Source of the DNA: Azospirillum baldaniorum
Lineage (GTDB): Bacteria; Pseudomonadota; Alphaproteobacteria; Azospirillales; Azospirillaceae
Direction: 5' to 3'
NCBI RefSeq assembly: GCF_003119195.2
Contig: NZ_CP022253.1
Location: 1,258,001-1,322,000 of the forward strand
Length of the DNA stretch: 64,000 nucleotides
In this document: positions 51,008-60,396 of the stretch, piece after piece
How the letters are laid out: each line of letters starts with the position of its first letter
How positions within the stretch are numbered: position 1 is the stretch's first letter
Position numbers and translations under genes: made by a program
Notes under the pieces: model-generated
What the model was told of the DNA's origin: nothing
Seen by the model: the letters and a program-made list of their open reading frames with translations, nothing else
Databases searched by the model: none

Positions 51008-51973
51008 ATGCCGTCCGCGCACGCCACCCGTCTGCCTGCCGTTTCCTGTCGCCGCGACACCGAAGACCGTTTGCCGTCCTGGCTCCCCCTCTCCGCCATC
51101 GAGGACGCCGCCGAGCGTTTGAGCGGGCGGATCGTCCGCACGCCGCTGCTGCCGGCTCCGGTGCTGGGGCGTGACGTCTGGCTGAAGGCGGAGACCTTCC
51201 AGGCGACCGGCGCCTTCAAGGAGCGCGGCGCCCTGAACCGCCTGCTGCGTCTGACGGCGCTGGAGCGCGCGGCGGGCGTCGTCGCCATGTCGGCGGGCAA
51301 CCACGCCGCCGGACTGGCGCTGCACGCCCAGCGGCTCGGGGTGGCGGCGACCATCGTCATGCCGGTCACCGCTCCGCGCTGCAAGGTGGAGCGGACGGAG
51401 GCGCTGGGTGCCGAGGTCGTGCTGTCCGGGGCCAACGTGGGGGAGGCGAAGTCCCGCGCGCTGCAACTGGCGGCGGAGCGGCGGCTGACCTTCGTGCACC
51501 CCTACGACGATCCGGACGTGATCGCCGGGCAGGGCACGGTGGGGCTGGAGGTGCTGGCTGACCGCCCGGACCTCGACCGGCTGGTGGTGCCGGTGGGCGG
51601 CGGCGGTTTGCTGGCCGGGATGGCGGCGGCGGTGAAGGCGCGCAAGCCCTCCGTCACCGTGGTCGGGGTGCGGCTGGCGCGCCGGCGGGGGCCGACCTTG
51701 GCCGACGGGATCGCGGTGGACGCGCTGGGCAAGCTGCCGCAGGCCCTGCTGGCCGGCTTCGTGGACGCCCTGGTCGAGGTGGAGGAGGCGGAGGTCGCGG
51801 CGGCGATGCGGACCCTGCACGGCTCCTTCGGCATGGTGGCGGAAGGCGCCGGGGCCGCCGCGGTGGCGGCGCTGTTGGCCGGGAAGGTTCCGGCGGAGGG
51901 GCGGACCGTCGCCGTGCTGTCCGGCCGCAACGTGGATTCCGACACGCTGGTGCGGACGCTCGCCGCGGCTTGA
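51008..51973 (+). CDS. PLP-dependent threonine/serine dehydratase-like enzyme
   Basis: A 321-residue fold-type II PLP enzyme. The Schiff-base lysine is K71 (TGAFKERGALN), with SAGNHAAGLALHAQRLG, the phosphate-binding loop GGGGLLAGMA, and a C-terminal catalytic-domain end. It is the short, biodegradative type without the ACT regulatory domain of IlvA. It probably deaminates threonine or serine to 2-oxo acids; other beta-elimination substrates are possible. The ATG at 51008 follows GAGGA by 8 bases. Confidence 0.87.
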   Translation: MPSAHATRLPAVSCRRDTEDRLPSWLPLSAIEDAAERLSGRIVRTPLLPAPVLGRDVWLKAETFQATGAFKERGALNRLLRLTALERAAGVVAMSAGNHAAGLALHAQRLGVAATIVMPVTAPRCKVERTEALGAEVVLSGANVGEAKSRALQLAAERRLTFVHPYDDPDVIAGQGTVGLEVLADRPDLDRLVVPVGGGGLLAGMAAAVKARKPSVTVVGVRLARRRGPTLADGIAVDALGKLPQALLAGFVDALVEVEEAEVAAAMRTLHGSFGMVAEGAGAAAVAALLAGKVPAEGRTVAVLSGRNVDSDTLVRTLAAA

Positions 51974-52073
51974 TCGACATCAAAGACCGCGGGGCCGGGA
52001 CAGGCCCAGGATCATCCTGCGGGCACACCGTCCGGAAGACGGTGGCCTCGCAGGCAAAAGGCCGGTTGTCCCC

Positions 52074-52424
52074 GTGGCTCGTCTGGTGTCCCTCCTCGCG
52101 CTTGTGGTTCTGGCCGTCGGGCTTCTCGGCGGTGCCGCACCCATGCGCATGGCGGACCTCCCGGCGCCGCACTGCGAGTCCACCGCGGTGCAGGACGCCG
52201 CGGACTGCGACATCCACCACTCGACGGACAGTCCGCTTCCGGGAAAGACCCATGCACACGGCACCGCCGGGTGCCTGTGCCTGAGCGGGGCCTGCGACCT
52301 GACCGGCCTGCCGGCCCGGATCGGTGTGCCCTTCGGCCATCGCCTCGCGACCCTGCTTCCTGGTACGGACACCGAACCCGCCGCCACCGTCCACGCGCCG
52401 CCGCTGCCACCGCCGCGCGCCTGA
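52074..52424 (+). CDS. Small exported Cys/His-rich protein
   Basis: A 116-residue protein with an N-terminal signal or anchor (VSLLALVVLAVGLLGGAA) and a middle rich in Cys and His (PHCESTAVQDAADCDIHHSTD; KTHAHGTAGCLCLSGACD), then a Pro-rich tail. The Cys/His spacing suggests metal binding, perhaps copper, which would fit its place two genes before ccoG. Starts with GTG and has no strong ribosome site. Not a recognised family. Confidence 0.55.
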   Translation: MARLVSLLALVVLAVGLLGGAAPMRMADLPAPHCESTAVQDAADCDIHHSTDSPLPGKTHAHGTAGCLCLSGACDLTGLPARIGVPFGHRLATLLPGTDTEPAATVHAPPLPPPRA

Positions 52425-52523
52425 CTCCCGCCGTTCCGTCGCCTTTTCCCCGACCTGCGGACGTACCCGGTCTTACGCCGATCGAGGCACCGGCGCGCCC
52501 GCCGAACACGCGCGAGTCACCCC

Positions 52524-53021
52524 ATGACCATGACCCACTACATGGAACTGCTGGCCGTCAACCAGCCCTGGAACCTGCTGATCTTCATGGCGATTCCCGT
52601 CATCCTGGCCGAGACGGTGGCGATCAGCGAACTGTACCTGCTCTACACCCGTGACTATGACGGCCCGGTGCGGCGGCTGAACCGCTGGGCCGGCATCACT
52701 GTCGGCGTCTATTTCACGGGCGTCTTCATCCATCTGATTCAGAACGCCGTCGTTCCGCTGACCGTATCCGGCGGCTGGCGCGGGCCGGCGGACGTGCTGG
52801 CGGTGGGCTTCTACCTCGCCGGCATCGTCCCGCTCGGCGGCATCGCGCTCCTGGACCTTGGGCTGATCGGCCGGGGCCGCGGCGAGCAGGGCCGCATGGC
52901 GATCCACGCGGCCCTGGTCGGGCTATTCCTGATCGTCGCCCACATCGCCATGATCTTCGGAATGCTGGACCCGACGCTGCTCACCGGTGCCGCCGCGGCT
53001 GGCGGGCACACGATGCACTGA
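52524..53021 (+). CDS. Four-helix membrane protein (DUF6803-like)
   Basis: A 165-residue membrane protein with four hydrophobic segments (WNLLIFMAIPVILAETVAISELYLLY; WAGITVGVYFTGVFIHLIQNAVVPL; VLAVGFYLAGIVPLGGIALL; ALVGLFLIVAHIAMIFGMLDP). Its His and Met residues within helices and a C-terminal HTMH hint at metal handling. It follows the Cys/His-rich exported protein by 100 bp on the same strand and converges on ccoG. The family name is tentative. Confidence 0.65.
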   Translation: MTMTHYMELLAVNQPWNLLIFMAIPVILAETVAISELYLLYTRDYDGPVRRLNRWAGITVGVYFTGVFIHLIQNAVVPLTVSGGWRGPADVLAVGFYLAGIVPLGGIALLDLGLIGRGRGEQGRMAIHAALVGLFLIVAHIAMIFGMLDPTLLTGAAAAGGHTMH

Positions 53022-53034
53022 GCGGATGCGGACC

Positions 53035-53065
53035 GTCCCTCTCCCACCCCGGGAGAGGGACTTTT
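53035..53065. terminator. Terminator, membrane protein / ccoG
   Basis: GTCCCTCTCCC pairs perfectly with GGGAGAGGGAC, followed by TTTT. The T run shows use by the plus-strand gene; it touches the ccoG stop on the other strand. Confidence 0.85.
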
Positions 53066-54531
53066 CAGGGCGCCATGAACACGCTGCGGTGCCGGCCGAT
53101 CTCGCCGCTGGTCAGGTCGCGCGCCAGCACCGTCACGTCGGTGGACCCCGGCGTCGCGGCGCCCCGCGGCACGCGGACGAAGATGCGGTAGGTCGCCACC
53201 GAATCCGCTTCCGCAGCGAGCGTCAGCGAACTTCCCGACTGGGCGTCCACGCTGGCGACCGACAAGTCGGCGTTCGCCAAACCCTCCACCGACAGGCGGT
53301 AGGTCCGTGCTTCGTGGGTCTTGTTCAGAATCTTGATGGTGTAGGCGTTCTGCACGTCGCCGTTCGACTGCTGCACGTAGAGCGGCGCCCGGTCGCGCAG
53401 CACGCTGACGTCCAGCGTCGGGCGCAGCGCCAGGGAGATCGCCATGGCGCCGGCCACCACCAGAATGATGAGCGCGTAGATCACCGTGCGCGGGCGCAGC
53501 AGCCGCACCGGGGCGGCCTGACCGTCGGCCCTGGCGACTTGGTTGGAGCGGGTGTCGAACAGGATCAGGTCGCCGGGGCGCCCGACCTGGGCCATCACGT
53601 CGTTGCAGGCATCCACGCACAGGCCACAGCCGATGCAGGAGATCTGCTGGCCCTTGCGGATGTCGGTGCCGGTCGGGCAGACATGGACGCACAGCTTGCA
53701 GTCGATGCAGTCGCCCAGCCCCTCCGCCGTCCGCTCCTCCCAGCTCTGCGTCTTGCGCAGCGGCGCGCGCCCTTCGCCGCGCCAGTCCTGGTAGGTGACG
53801 ACGTAGGTGTCCTCATCGACCATCGCCGCCTGGAAGCTGCGCCACGGGCAGACGTAGATGCAGATCTGCTCGCGCGCCCAGCCGGCGAAGAAATAGGTGG
53901 TGGCGGTAAACAGCCCGGCGAAGGCCAGGACCTTCCACGACACCTCGCCCGTCGCGATCTCGCGCAGCAGGGTCGGGGCGTCGTTGAAGTAGAAGATCCA
54001 GGCGCCGCCGGTGACCAGGGAAATCATTAGCCAGATGGCGTGCTTCGACGCCTTCAGCCCCAGCTTGCGCGCCGACAGCGGTGCCTTGTCGAGCCGGATG
54101 CGCTCGGTGCGCGGGCCTTCCAGCTTGCGCTCCACCCACATGAACAGGTCGGTCCAGACCGTCTGCGGGCAGGCGTAGCCGCACCAGATGCGGCCGAGCA
54201 GGGTGGTGGCGAAGAAGATGCCGAAGGCGCCGATGATGAGCAGGCCAGTCAGGTAATAGACCTCCTGCGGCCAGATCTCGATCCAGAAGAAGTAGGCGCG
54301 CCGGCCCACCATATCGACCAGCACCGCCTGATCGGGAATTCCCGGCCCGCGATCCCAGCGCAGCCAGGGCGTGACGTAATAGACGCCGAGCAGGACCGCC
54401 AGCGCCAGCCATTTCAGCCGGCGGAAGCGGCCGTGGACATCGGCGGCGTAGACCTTGGGGCGATGCACGAACCAGCGCTCGCGCGGCTGGTCGGCGTCGT
54501 GGGCGGCGGGGGCCGGAGAGGAGAGGGACAT
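53065..54531 (-). CDS. ccoG: Cytochrome c oxidase accessory protein CcoG
   Basis: A 488-residue membrane ferredoxin (FixG/RdxA) needed for copper delivery to cbb3-type oxidase. Several membrane helices, the GRIWCGYACPQTVW motif, and two 4Fe-4S clusters at ~272-310 (CIDCKLCVHVCPTGTDI; CIGCGLCVDACND) are present, plus the periplasmic Ig-like C-terminal domain. No ccoNOP or ccoHIS genes are adjacent. An FNR-like site was looked for upstream and not convincingly found. Confidence 0.95.
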   Translation of the reverse strand: MSLSSPAPAAHDADQPRERWFVHRPKVYAADVHGRFRRLKWLALAVLLGVYYVTPWLRWDRGPGIPDQAVLVDMVGRRAYFFWIEIWPQEVYYLTGLLIIGAFGIFFATTLLGRIWCGYACPQTVWTDLFMWVERKLEGPRTERIRLDKAPLSARKLGLKASKHAIWLMISLVTGGAWIFYFNDAPTLLREIATGEVSWKVLAFAGLFTATTYFFAGWAREQICIYVCPWRSFQAAMVDEDTYVVTYQDWRGEGRAPLRKTQSWEERTAEGLGDCIDCKLCVHVCPTGTDIRKGQQISCIGCGLCVDACNDVMAQVGRPGDLILFDTRSNQVARADGQAAPVRLLRPRTVIYALIILVVAGAMAISLALRPTLDVSVLRDRAPLYVQQSNGDVQNAYTIKILNKTHEARTYRLSVEGLANADLSVASVDAQSGSSLTLAAEADSVATYRIFVRVPRGAATPGSTDVTVLARDLTSGEIGRHRSVFMAP

Positions 54532-54639
54532 GGCGTGCGACCTTGCTTTGACGCGGCGGTCAACCTAGCCCCTCTTTTATAAGCCTTCCGTGATGTAGTC
54601 ACACTGCGGTAAATCAGCCACCGCGGCGGCGAAAAGGGT

Positions 54640-55191
54640 CTAGACCGCCTCGCCGCGCAACTCGGCCAAGCCGTCCTCATAGGCGCGGTCGAACAGGGAT
54701 TCCAGCCGTGCGTCGGTGCCGCGCAGGCCGGCGACGACCGCGTGCGCCCATTCGAAATACTCGATCTTGCGCTCCAGCGGCCAGTCGGCGGGCGGGCTGT
54801 GCGCCATGGAGCGCAGGTTGGACACCTTGTCGGCCAGCTTCACCAGCTTGGCGCGCGAGGAGGCGGTGGGGGCGGCGTCGATCTGCCGTTGCTTGCGCTC
54901 CGCCTTGCGCAGGCGCTTGTCGTCGGTGGTCTCGGCCACGACGCCGGCGACCTCCGCCCCGAAATGCTGCTCGATCTCCTCGTAGGAGGCGTCGGTGTCC
55001 TCCAGCGTGTCGTGGAGCAGTGCGGCGATGACCACCACCGGGTCATTGCCCGCCGTCGCCTCGGCACAGAGGAACGCCACCTCCGACAGGTGGTTGAGGT
55101 AGGGCTCGGCGCGCACGCCCTTGCGGCGCTGGTCGATGTGCTTGTGCGCGGCGAACTCCAGCGCGCGGGCGAAGTCGAGAAGGGCTGTCAT
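54640..55191 (-). CDS. HD-domain phosphohydrolase (small ppGpp hydrolase-like)
   Basis: A 183-residue HD-domain protein: DFARALEFAAHKHIDQRRKGVRAEPYLNHL, the metal site LLHDTLEDTDASYEEIEQHFG, and LVKLADKVSNLRSM. This pattern matches the single-domain hydrolases of the SpoT/MESH1 type, which cleave ppGpp or NADPH. It has no synthetase domain. It is divergent from the VWA gene. Confidence 0.85.
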   Translation of the reverse strand: MTALLDFARALEFAAHKHIDQRRKGVRAEPYLNHLSEVAFLCAEATAGNDPVVVIAALLHDTLEDTDASYEEIEQHFGAEVAGVVAETTDDKRLRKAERKQRQIDAAPTASSRAKLVKLADKVSNLRSMAHSPPADWPLERKIEYFEWAHAVVAGLRGTDARLESLFDRAYEDGLAELRGEAV

Positions 55192-55258
55192 GGCGTTCCT
55201 GGCGGGTCGGCGCTACGATGAGGGCGGATGGGGACGAAACCCCACGGGGGGAAGCGGC

Positions 55259-56452
55259 ATGTTCACGGGATTCTTCTTCGAACTGCGCAAGGCGGGCGTG
55301 CCGGTCTCGCTGAATGAGTACCTGACGCTCATGGAGGCCATGAAGCGCGGCGTCGCCGACTTCCGCGTCGAAGACTTCTATTACCTCAGCCGGGCCTGTC
55401 TGGTGAAGGACGAGCGCAATCTCGACCGCTTCGATCGCGTGTTCGGGCAGGTCTTCAAGGGGCTGGAAGGGGCGGAGGGCGCCGGGGGCGACGAAATTCC
55501 TGTGGTCGATCTGCCGGAGGAATGGCTGCGCAAGCTCGCCGAACGCTTCCTGACCGACGAGGAGAAGGCGCAGATACAAGCCCTGGGCGGCTGGCAGAAA
55601 CTCATGGAGACGCTGGCGGAGCGGCTGGCCGAACAGAAGGGGCGGCATCAGGGCGGCTCCAAATGGATCGGCACCGCCGGAACCTCGCCCTTCGGCGCCT
55701 ACGGCTACAACCCGGAGGGCGTGCGCATCGGCCAGAAGGAATCCCGGCACCGCCGCGCCGTGAAGGTGTGGGACAAGCGGGAGTTCAAGAATCTGGACGA
55801 TCAGGTCGAGATCGGCACCCGCAACATCAAGGTGGCGCTGCGCCGCCTGCGCAAGTTCGCCCGCACCGGGGCGGCCAGCGAGTTGGACCTGCCCGGCACC
55901 ATCCGCGCCACCGCCAGCAACGCCGGCTGGCTGGACCTGAAGATGGTGCCGGAGCGGCACAACACGGTGAAGGTGCTGCTCTTCCTCGACATCGGCGGTT
56001 CGATGGACGACCACATCCGGCTGGTCGAGGAGCTGTTCTCCGCCGCGCGGGGCGAGTTCAAGCATCTGGAGCACTTCTACTTCCACAACTGCGTCTATGA
56101 GAGCGTGTGGCGCGACAACAAGCGCCGCCATGACGAGCGCACCCCGACCTGGGACGTGCTGCACACCTATCCCGCCGACTACAAGCTGGTCTTCGTCGGC
56201 GACGCGGCGATGAGCCCCTATGAGATCGCCTATGCCGGCGGCAGCGTCGAGCATTGGAACGAGGAGCCGGGGCAGGTCTGGCTGCAGCGGATGCTGTCCG
56301 TCTACAGCCGCGCCGTCTGGCTCAACCCCACGCCGGAATCGCGCTGGGGCTACACCGAGAGCACCCGCATGCTGCAGCGGCTTCTGGACGGGCGCATGTA
56401 CCCTCTGACCTTGCAGGGACTGGACGCCGCGATGCGCGAGCTGGTGCGGTAA
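55259..56452 (+). CDS. VWA-domain protein, CoxE-like
   Basis: A 397-residue cytoplasmic protein of the VWA/CoxE family. The N-terminal region is MFTGFFFELRKAGVPVSLNEYLTLMEAMKRG, and the VWA domain has the metal-ion-dependent adhesion motif DIGGSMDDH, with Asp244 in the D-x-G/S-x-S position. Such proteins work with MoxR ATPases on metal-enzyme maturation; the MoxR gene of this window is at 48733-49578. The ATG at 55259 has a purine-rich GGGGGGAAG ribosome site. Confidence 0.88.
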   Translation: MFTGFFFELRKAGVPVSLNEYLTLMEAMKRGVADFRVEDFYYLSRACLVKDERNLDRFDRVFGQVFKGLEGAEGAGGDEIPVVDLPEEWLRKLAERFLTDEEKAQIQALGGWQKLMETLAERLAEQKGRHQGGSKWIGTAGTSPFGAYGYNPEGVRIGQKESRHRRAVKVWDKREFKNLDDQVEIGTRNIKVALRRLRKFARTGAASELDLPGTIRATASNAGWLDLKMVPERHNTVKVLLFLDIGGSMDDHIRLVEELFSAARGEFKHLEHFYFHNCVYESVWRDNKRRHDERTPTWDVLHTYPADYKLVFVGDAAMSPYEIAYAGGSVEHWNEEPGQVWLQRMLSVYSRAVWLNPTPESRWGYTESTRMLQRLLDGRMYPLTLQGLDAAMRELVR

Positions 56453-56931
56453 CGGCGCTGTCCGGCACCGTCTTCGACAGTCGATTGGGTCGCGTGGAAA
56501 CGGACGGTGCGAAGCAGCGTCCGCCGACGCGATGCGTCACGCCAGTGATCGCTCTGTCGGGCAAAACGCCGAAGGGGGCAGCAGGCGGCTCCAGATTAAT
56601 TTGCAATTTTTGGCTGAGACTGTGTTGCGCGGATGCGCGTCTTCTTGCTGGACTGTCTCAGTAATTGAACGAATTTCTTTGCATTCCAGAAAACAAGATG
56701 CCCGAGTCGCAAAGTTAAGTATCTGAATAATCCTCCAATCGGTATCTCTATACGATACAAATGCGGTCAGGCTTTCGTTTGTTTTAAACATTGATCGTCA
56801 TTTTTGCGGCTTTCCGGCAACATTGAGCAGCAAACGGATATTGCGAATCATTCTACCTTGAATGCATACGATTGCATTCATGAACATGAATTTTCTTGTT
56901 CACAGCATGCAGTCGGTGAGGGTCAGGGAAA
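56453..56931. other. AT-rich leader region of the chemoreceptor gene
   Basis: No gene recognised in 479 bases. From ~56590 on, the composition is clearly AT-richer than the flanks (attgaacgaatttctttgca; gaatcattctaccttgaatg), and an inverted TGAGAC/GTCTCA lies at 56613-56661. It probably holds the receptor promoter and may be acquired DNA. Confidence 0.5.
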
Positions 56932-58623
56932 ATGGAGGGTCTTCTTGCGCGCATCAGCATCAGCGGCAAAATCTACAGCGTTGTCGCGATTCTGGGTGTG
57001 GTGGCTGCCATCATTGGTGGCGTCGGCTCGTTTGGAATGCAGACCTACGACGACAAGTTCGACCAGATTCAGAACTGGTCCCGGCGCGCCCTGATCAACG
57101 AACAGATCAACAGCCTAATTTACAAGGTCGTCATGGACAGCCGCGGCATCTACGCCGCGGATGGGACGGCGGACGCCACGCCCTACGCCAAGAACATCGT
57201 CGGCGCCACCGGCGAACTGGAAAAGCTCGTGGCCAAGCTCGAAACCCTGCTGCCTCCGGATAGCAAGGCCGCCTTCGGCGAGACGCAGCAAACGGCGCGC
57301 GCCTTTGTCCTGCACCGCAACGAGGTTGCCCGCCTTGGAATGGAGGTTGGCCCGGACAAGGCGCGTGAGCACGGCGACACCCCCGAGGCTCGCGCCCTGC
57401 GCAGCAAGCTGGGCCAGTTCCTGGAGAAGGCCTCCGAACGCAACATGCAGGGCATCGACAAGGCCAACGAGGAACTGACCGCCGTGAACAGCCTGATGAC
57501 GACGCTCATGATGGTCGTCGGCATCGGCGGTGGCCTCGGTGCGCTGGCGTTGAGCGTCCTGGTCGCGCGCATCGGCATCTCCCGCCCGATCGCCGGGATC
57601 ACCGACGTCATGGCCCGTCTGGCGACCGGCGACACCTCGGTGACGGTGCCGGGCCTCAGCCGTGGCGACGAGATCGGCGGCATGGCCAAGGCGGTGGCGG
57701 TCTTCAAGGACAACGCCGTGGACCGCGAGCGCATGAGGGTCGCCGAGGAGGCGGAGCGCCGGGCCAAGGAACGGCGCACCCACGCCGTCGAGGAACTGGT
57801 GCAGTCCTTTGACCGGAACGTCTCCGGCATCCTGCGCACCGTCGCCTCCGCCGCGACGGAACTGGAGGCCACGGCACAGAGCATGCTGACGACCGCCGAC
57901 CAGACCAAGGGGCAGGCGGCCAGCACGGCGGCCGCGGCCGAACAGGCCTCGGTCAACGTGCAGACCGTCGCCGCGGCGACCAACGAGCTGAGCGCGTCGA
58001 TCAACGAGATCAGCGGTCAGGTGACCCGCTCCACCAACATCGCCAGCCACGCGGTGGGCGAGGCGCAGCAGACCAACGAGCGCGTCCAGGGCCTCGTCGC
58101 GCAGGCGCAGCGGATCGGCGACGTGGTGAAGCTGATCACCGACATCGCCAGCCAGACCAACCTGCTGGCGCTGAACGCGACGATCGAGGCGGCGCGCGCC
58201 GGGGAGGCCGGCAAGGGCTTCGCCGTCGTGGCGTCGGAGGTGAAGAACCTCGCCAACCAGACCGCCAAGGCGACGGAGGAGATCGCCTCCCAGATCGCCT
58301 CCATGCAGGAGGCCACCGGCGGGGCGGCGGCGGCCATCAACGGGATCGGCGACACCATCGGCACGATCAGCGAGATCGCCACGATCATCGCCTCGGCGGT
58401 GGAGGAGCAGGGATCGGCGACCGGCGAGATCGCCCGCAACGTGCAGCAGGCCGCTCAGGGCACCCATCTGGTGACCACCAACATCACCGAGGTCAGCGAC
58501 GGCGCCACCCAGACCGGCTCCGCCGCCACCCAGGTGCTGGGCGCCGCCGGGGAGCTGTCCCGCCAGTCGGAGGTCCTGCGGACGGAGGTTGAGCGCTTCC
58601 TGGCCGGCATCCGCGCCGCGTAA
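56932..58623 (+). CDS. Methyl-accepting chemotaxis protein
   Basis: A 563-residue chemoreceptor. Membrane helix 1 is at ~14-35, with a ~150-residue helical periplasmic sensor. Helix 2 is at ~188-212, and a HAMP domain follows ([46 protein letters not shown]). The signalling domain has the hairpin tip [50 protein letters not shown]. It lacks a C-terminal CheR pentapeptide. The ligand is unknown. ATG 56932 follows AGGGAA. Confidence 0.95.
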   Translation: MEGLLARISISGKIYSVVAILGVVAAIIGGVGSFGMQTYDDKFDQIQNWSRRALINEQINSLIYKVVMDSRGIYAADGTADATPYAKNIVGATGELEKLVAKLETLLPPDSKAAFGETQQTARAFVLHRNEVARLGMEVGPDKAREHGDTPEARALRSKLGQFLEKASERNMQGIDKANEELTAVNSLMTTLMMVVGIGGGLGALALSVLVARIGISRPIAGITDVMARLATGDTSVTVPGLSRGDEIGGMAKAVAVFKDNAVDRERMRVAEEAERRAKERRTHAVEELVQSFDRNVSGILRTVASAATELEATAQSMLTTADQTKGQAASTAAAAEQASVNVQTVAAATNELSASINEISGQVTRSTNIASHAVGEAQQTNERVQGLVAQAQRIGDVVKLITDIASQTNLLALNATIEAARAGEAGKGFAVVASEVKNLANQTAKATEEIASQIASMQEATGGAAAAINGIGDTIGTISEIATIIASAVEEQGSATGEIARNVQQAAQGTHLVTTNITEVSDGATQTGSAATQVLGAAGELSRQSEVLRTEVERFLAGIRAA

Positions 58624-58752
58624 GGATGGTTCGGGGGTGTGCGAGGAAGCGCACCCCCGCCCATTCTCATCCTGAACGGACCGAACGGCGTTTGCCGGAC
58701 CGAAATCCCGTTTTTATCGTCACGGCCATTCGCGTTCGAATGGAGGGGTACC

Positions 58753-59457
58753 GTGGCGAAATCCTATCTGGCGTCCTGGAAGAAGGCGAAGGACCGCTTC
58801 GAGAAGACGACGGGCAAGAAGAAGCCCGATCCCAAGAGCCGTTTTGGCAAGCTGTTCAGCAAGATCAGCTCGACCGGCCTGGAAGGCGCGCTGAAGAGCT
58901 ACGACGCCGCCACGACCGTGCAGGATGCGCAAAAGCACGCCCGTGCCTTCCAATCCGCGGCAGGCGGCTACATCCCCACGCTCGACGCGGCGGGCAAGGC
59001 GGCCAAACAGGACGGCGACGCGGTCTACGCCGAAGCCTGCGCCGACATGGTGGCGTCGTTGAACAAGATCGCCGGCAGCGTCGTGACGGATTTGGAACGG
59101 TTCGACGGCCTGCCGAAGACCATCGAAGGCTATTTCAAGTCGCCATACTGGTTCAAGCTTCTGCACAAGGTCGCCAAGCAGGAAATGTCGCTCGAAAATG
59201 TCGAGCTGTACGACAAGATCCTGAAAGGCAAGCTGTCGAAGGCGGAGCCTGCGGAAGAGGCATACAAGGAATACGTGGCCGTCCGCTCACCCAAGGAAGT
59301 GAACATCGGGTCGGGAACCCGGAGCGCCTGCAAGAAGTGCGCGGATCAGGGCGCTTGGACCGCTATGCCTTGGGACAAGGTGGCGAAGGACCTGGGCGTC
59401 AATCTGGCCGACACCATCGGACGCCTGCACAGCGCGCTGGCCAAGGGCGAGATCTGA
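58753..59457 (+). CDS. Unknown Lys-rich soluble protein after the chemoreceptor
   Basis: A 234-residue soluble, lysine-rich, mostly helical protein (YLASWKKAKDRFEKTTGKKKPDPKSRFGKLFSK; LEGALKSYDAATTVQDAQKHARAFQSAAGGYIPTLDAAGKAAKQ). It has one CKKC pair (ACKKCADQGAW). The GTG at 58753 follows GGAGGGG and starts a sensible N-terminus. Not recognised. It lies 129 bp after the chemoreceptor and may be its own unit. Confidence 0.7.
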   Translation: MAKSYLASWKKAKDRFEKTTGKKKPDPKSRFGKLFSKISSTGLEGALKSYDAATTVQDAQKHARAFQSAAGGYIPTLDAAGKAAKQDGDAVYAEACADMVASLNKIAGSVVTDLERFDGLPKTIEGYFKSPYWFKLLHKVAKQEMSLENVELYDKILKGKLSKAEPAEEAYKEYVAVRSPKEVNIGSGTRSACKKCADQGAWTAMPWDKVAKDLGVNLADTIGRLHSALAKGEI

Positions 59458-59581
59458 CGGCGGGAGGCTGGTTGACGCGGTCAGGTTGATGCGGTCAAGT
59501 TGACTGGGTGGGCCTCCGCCGTCACTTTGAGGATCAGCCCTTCAGGGGCGGCCCTTCAAAATGGTCTCGGGAGGCTCCGCC

Positions 59582-59902
59582 ATGTACATCGCCATGAACC
59601 GTTTCCGCGTGCGTCCGGACTCGGAGCAGGACTTCGAGGAGGTCTGGCTGAACCGCGAGGTCCATCTGAACACGGTTCCGGGCTTTGTGGAGTTCCACAT
59701 GCTGCGCGGCCCGCGTTACGAGGACCACCGCCTCTATTCCTCCCACACCGTCTGGGAGTCGGAGGCGCATTTCCAGGCCTGGACCCGCTCGGAGGAGTTC
59801 CGCGCCGCCCATCGCGGGGCGGGAGACCGCAAGCCGCTCTATCTCGGCCCGCCGCAGTTCGAGGGCTTCGAGGTCATCCAGACCGTGGGGCGCGAGGGCT
59901 GA
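59582..59902 (+). CDS. Antibiotic biosynthesis monooxygenase-like (ABM) protein
   Basis: A 106-residue ferredoxin-like fold protein: MYIAMNRFRVRPDSEQDFEEVWLNREVHLNTVPGFVEFHMLRGP and YSSHTVWESEAHFQAWTRSEEFRAAHRG. Similar to the HmoA/IsdG-like ABM family, which includes heme-degrading enzymes and quinol monooxygenases. The substrate is unknown. Confidence 0.85.
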   Translation: MYIAMNRFRVRPDSEQDFEEVWLNREVHLNTVPGFVEFHMLRGPRYEDHRLYSSHTVWESEAHFQAWTRSEEFRAAHRGAGDRKPLYLGPPQFEGFEVIQTVGREG

Positions 59903-59916
59903 GCTGCCAGAGGCGC

Positions 59917-60396
59917 TCAGCCTTTCAGAGCATCTTCGTCGCCGATCAGGCGGTGGGCGATGGCGACGGTGATGAGGCCGGCGAGGAGAAGGCCGTACTG
60001 CCACAGGCTGGACCAGTCGCCGGTCTGCACGTCGCCCGCCACCGCCTGGACCGGGCGCACGATCAGTTGCCGCAGCAGCGTGATCATCGCCACCTCCAGG
60101 AAGACCCGCAGGTGGAAGCGGTTGGTCCGGACGTAGTCGACCTCCGCGGAGATCAGCGCGGACAGCGTCCAGACGATGAACAGCACGCCGAGCGCGTGCA
60201 GGAAGCCGTGCGCCAGCTGGTCCTTCTGGAAGGCCGCCCAGGCCTCCACGAAGAACTCCCAGACCACCATGGCGCTCGCCGCGACCAGGGCGATCGCCAG
60301 GACGACGTGCAGCAGCCCGTTGAAGGACTTCAGGGCGCGGATCAGGCCCTGTTCGAGAAGCGAGTTGGACGGGGCGCGGGGGAGCGATTGCAGCAT
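59917..60396 (-). CDS. PsiE-like membrane protein
   Basis: A 159-residue membrane protein with about four spans and the PsiE pattern (GLLHVVLAIALVAASAMVVWEFFVEAW; HALGVLFIVWTLSALISAEVDYVRTNRFHLRVFLEVAMITLLRQLIV). PsiE is induced by phosphate starvation in E. coli; its function is unknown. ATG 60396 (MLQSLPRAPS) was chosen over a longer frame to 60513 that lacks family features. Confidence 0.82.
   Translation of the reverse strand: MLQSLPRAPSNSLLEQGLIRALKSFNGLLHVVLAIALVAASAMVVWEFFVEAWAAFQKDQLAHGFLHALGVLFIVWTLSALISAEVDYVRTNRFHLRVFLEVAMITLLRQLIVRPVQAVAGDVQTGDWSSLWQYGLLLAGLITVAIAHRLIGDEDALKG

Noticed and set aside
54548-54563. FNR/FixK-like site before ccoG
   Set aside because: TTGA and TCAA are 8 bases apart, whereas the TTGAT-N4-ATCAA box needs 6, so the match is not credible.
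56537-56791. 84-codon minus-strand frame before the chemoreceptor
   Set aside because: No Shine-Dalgarno and no recognisable protein; more likely part of the AT-rich leader.
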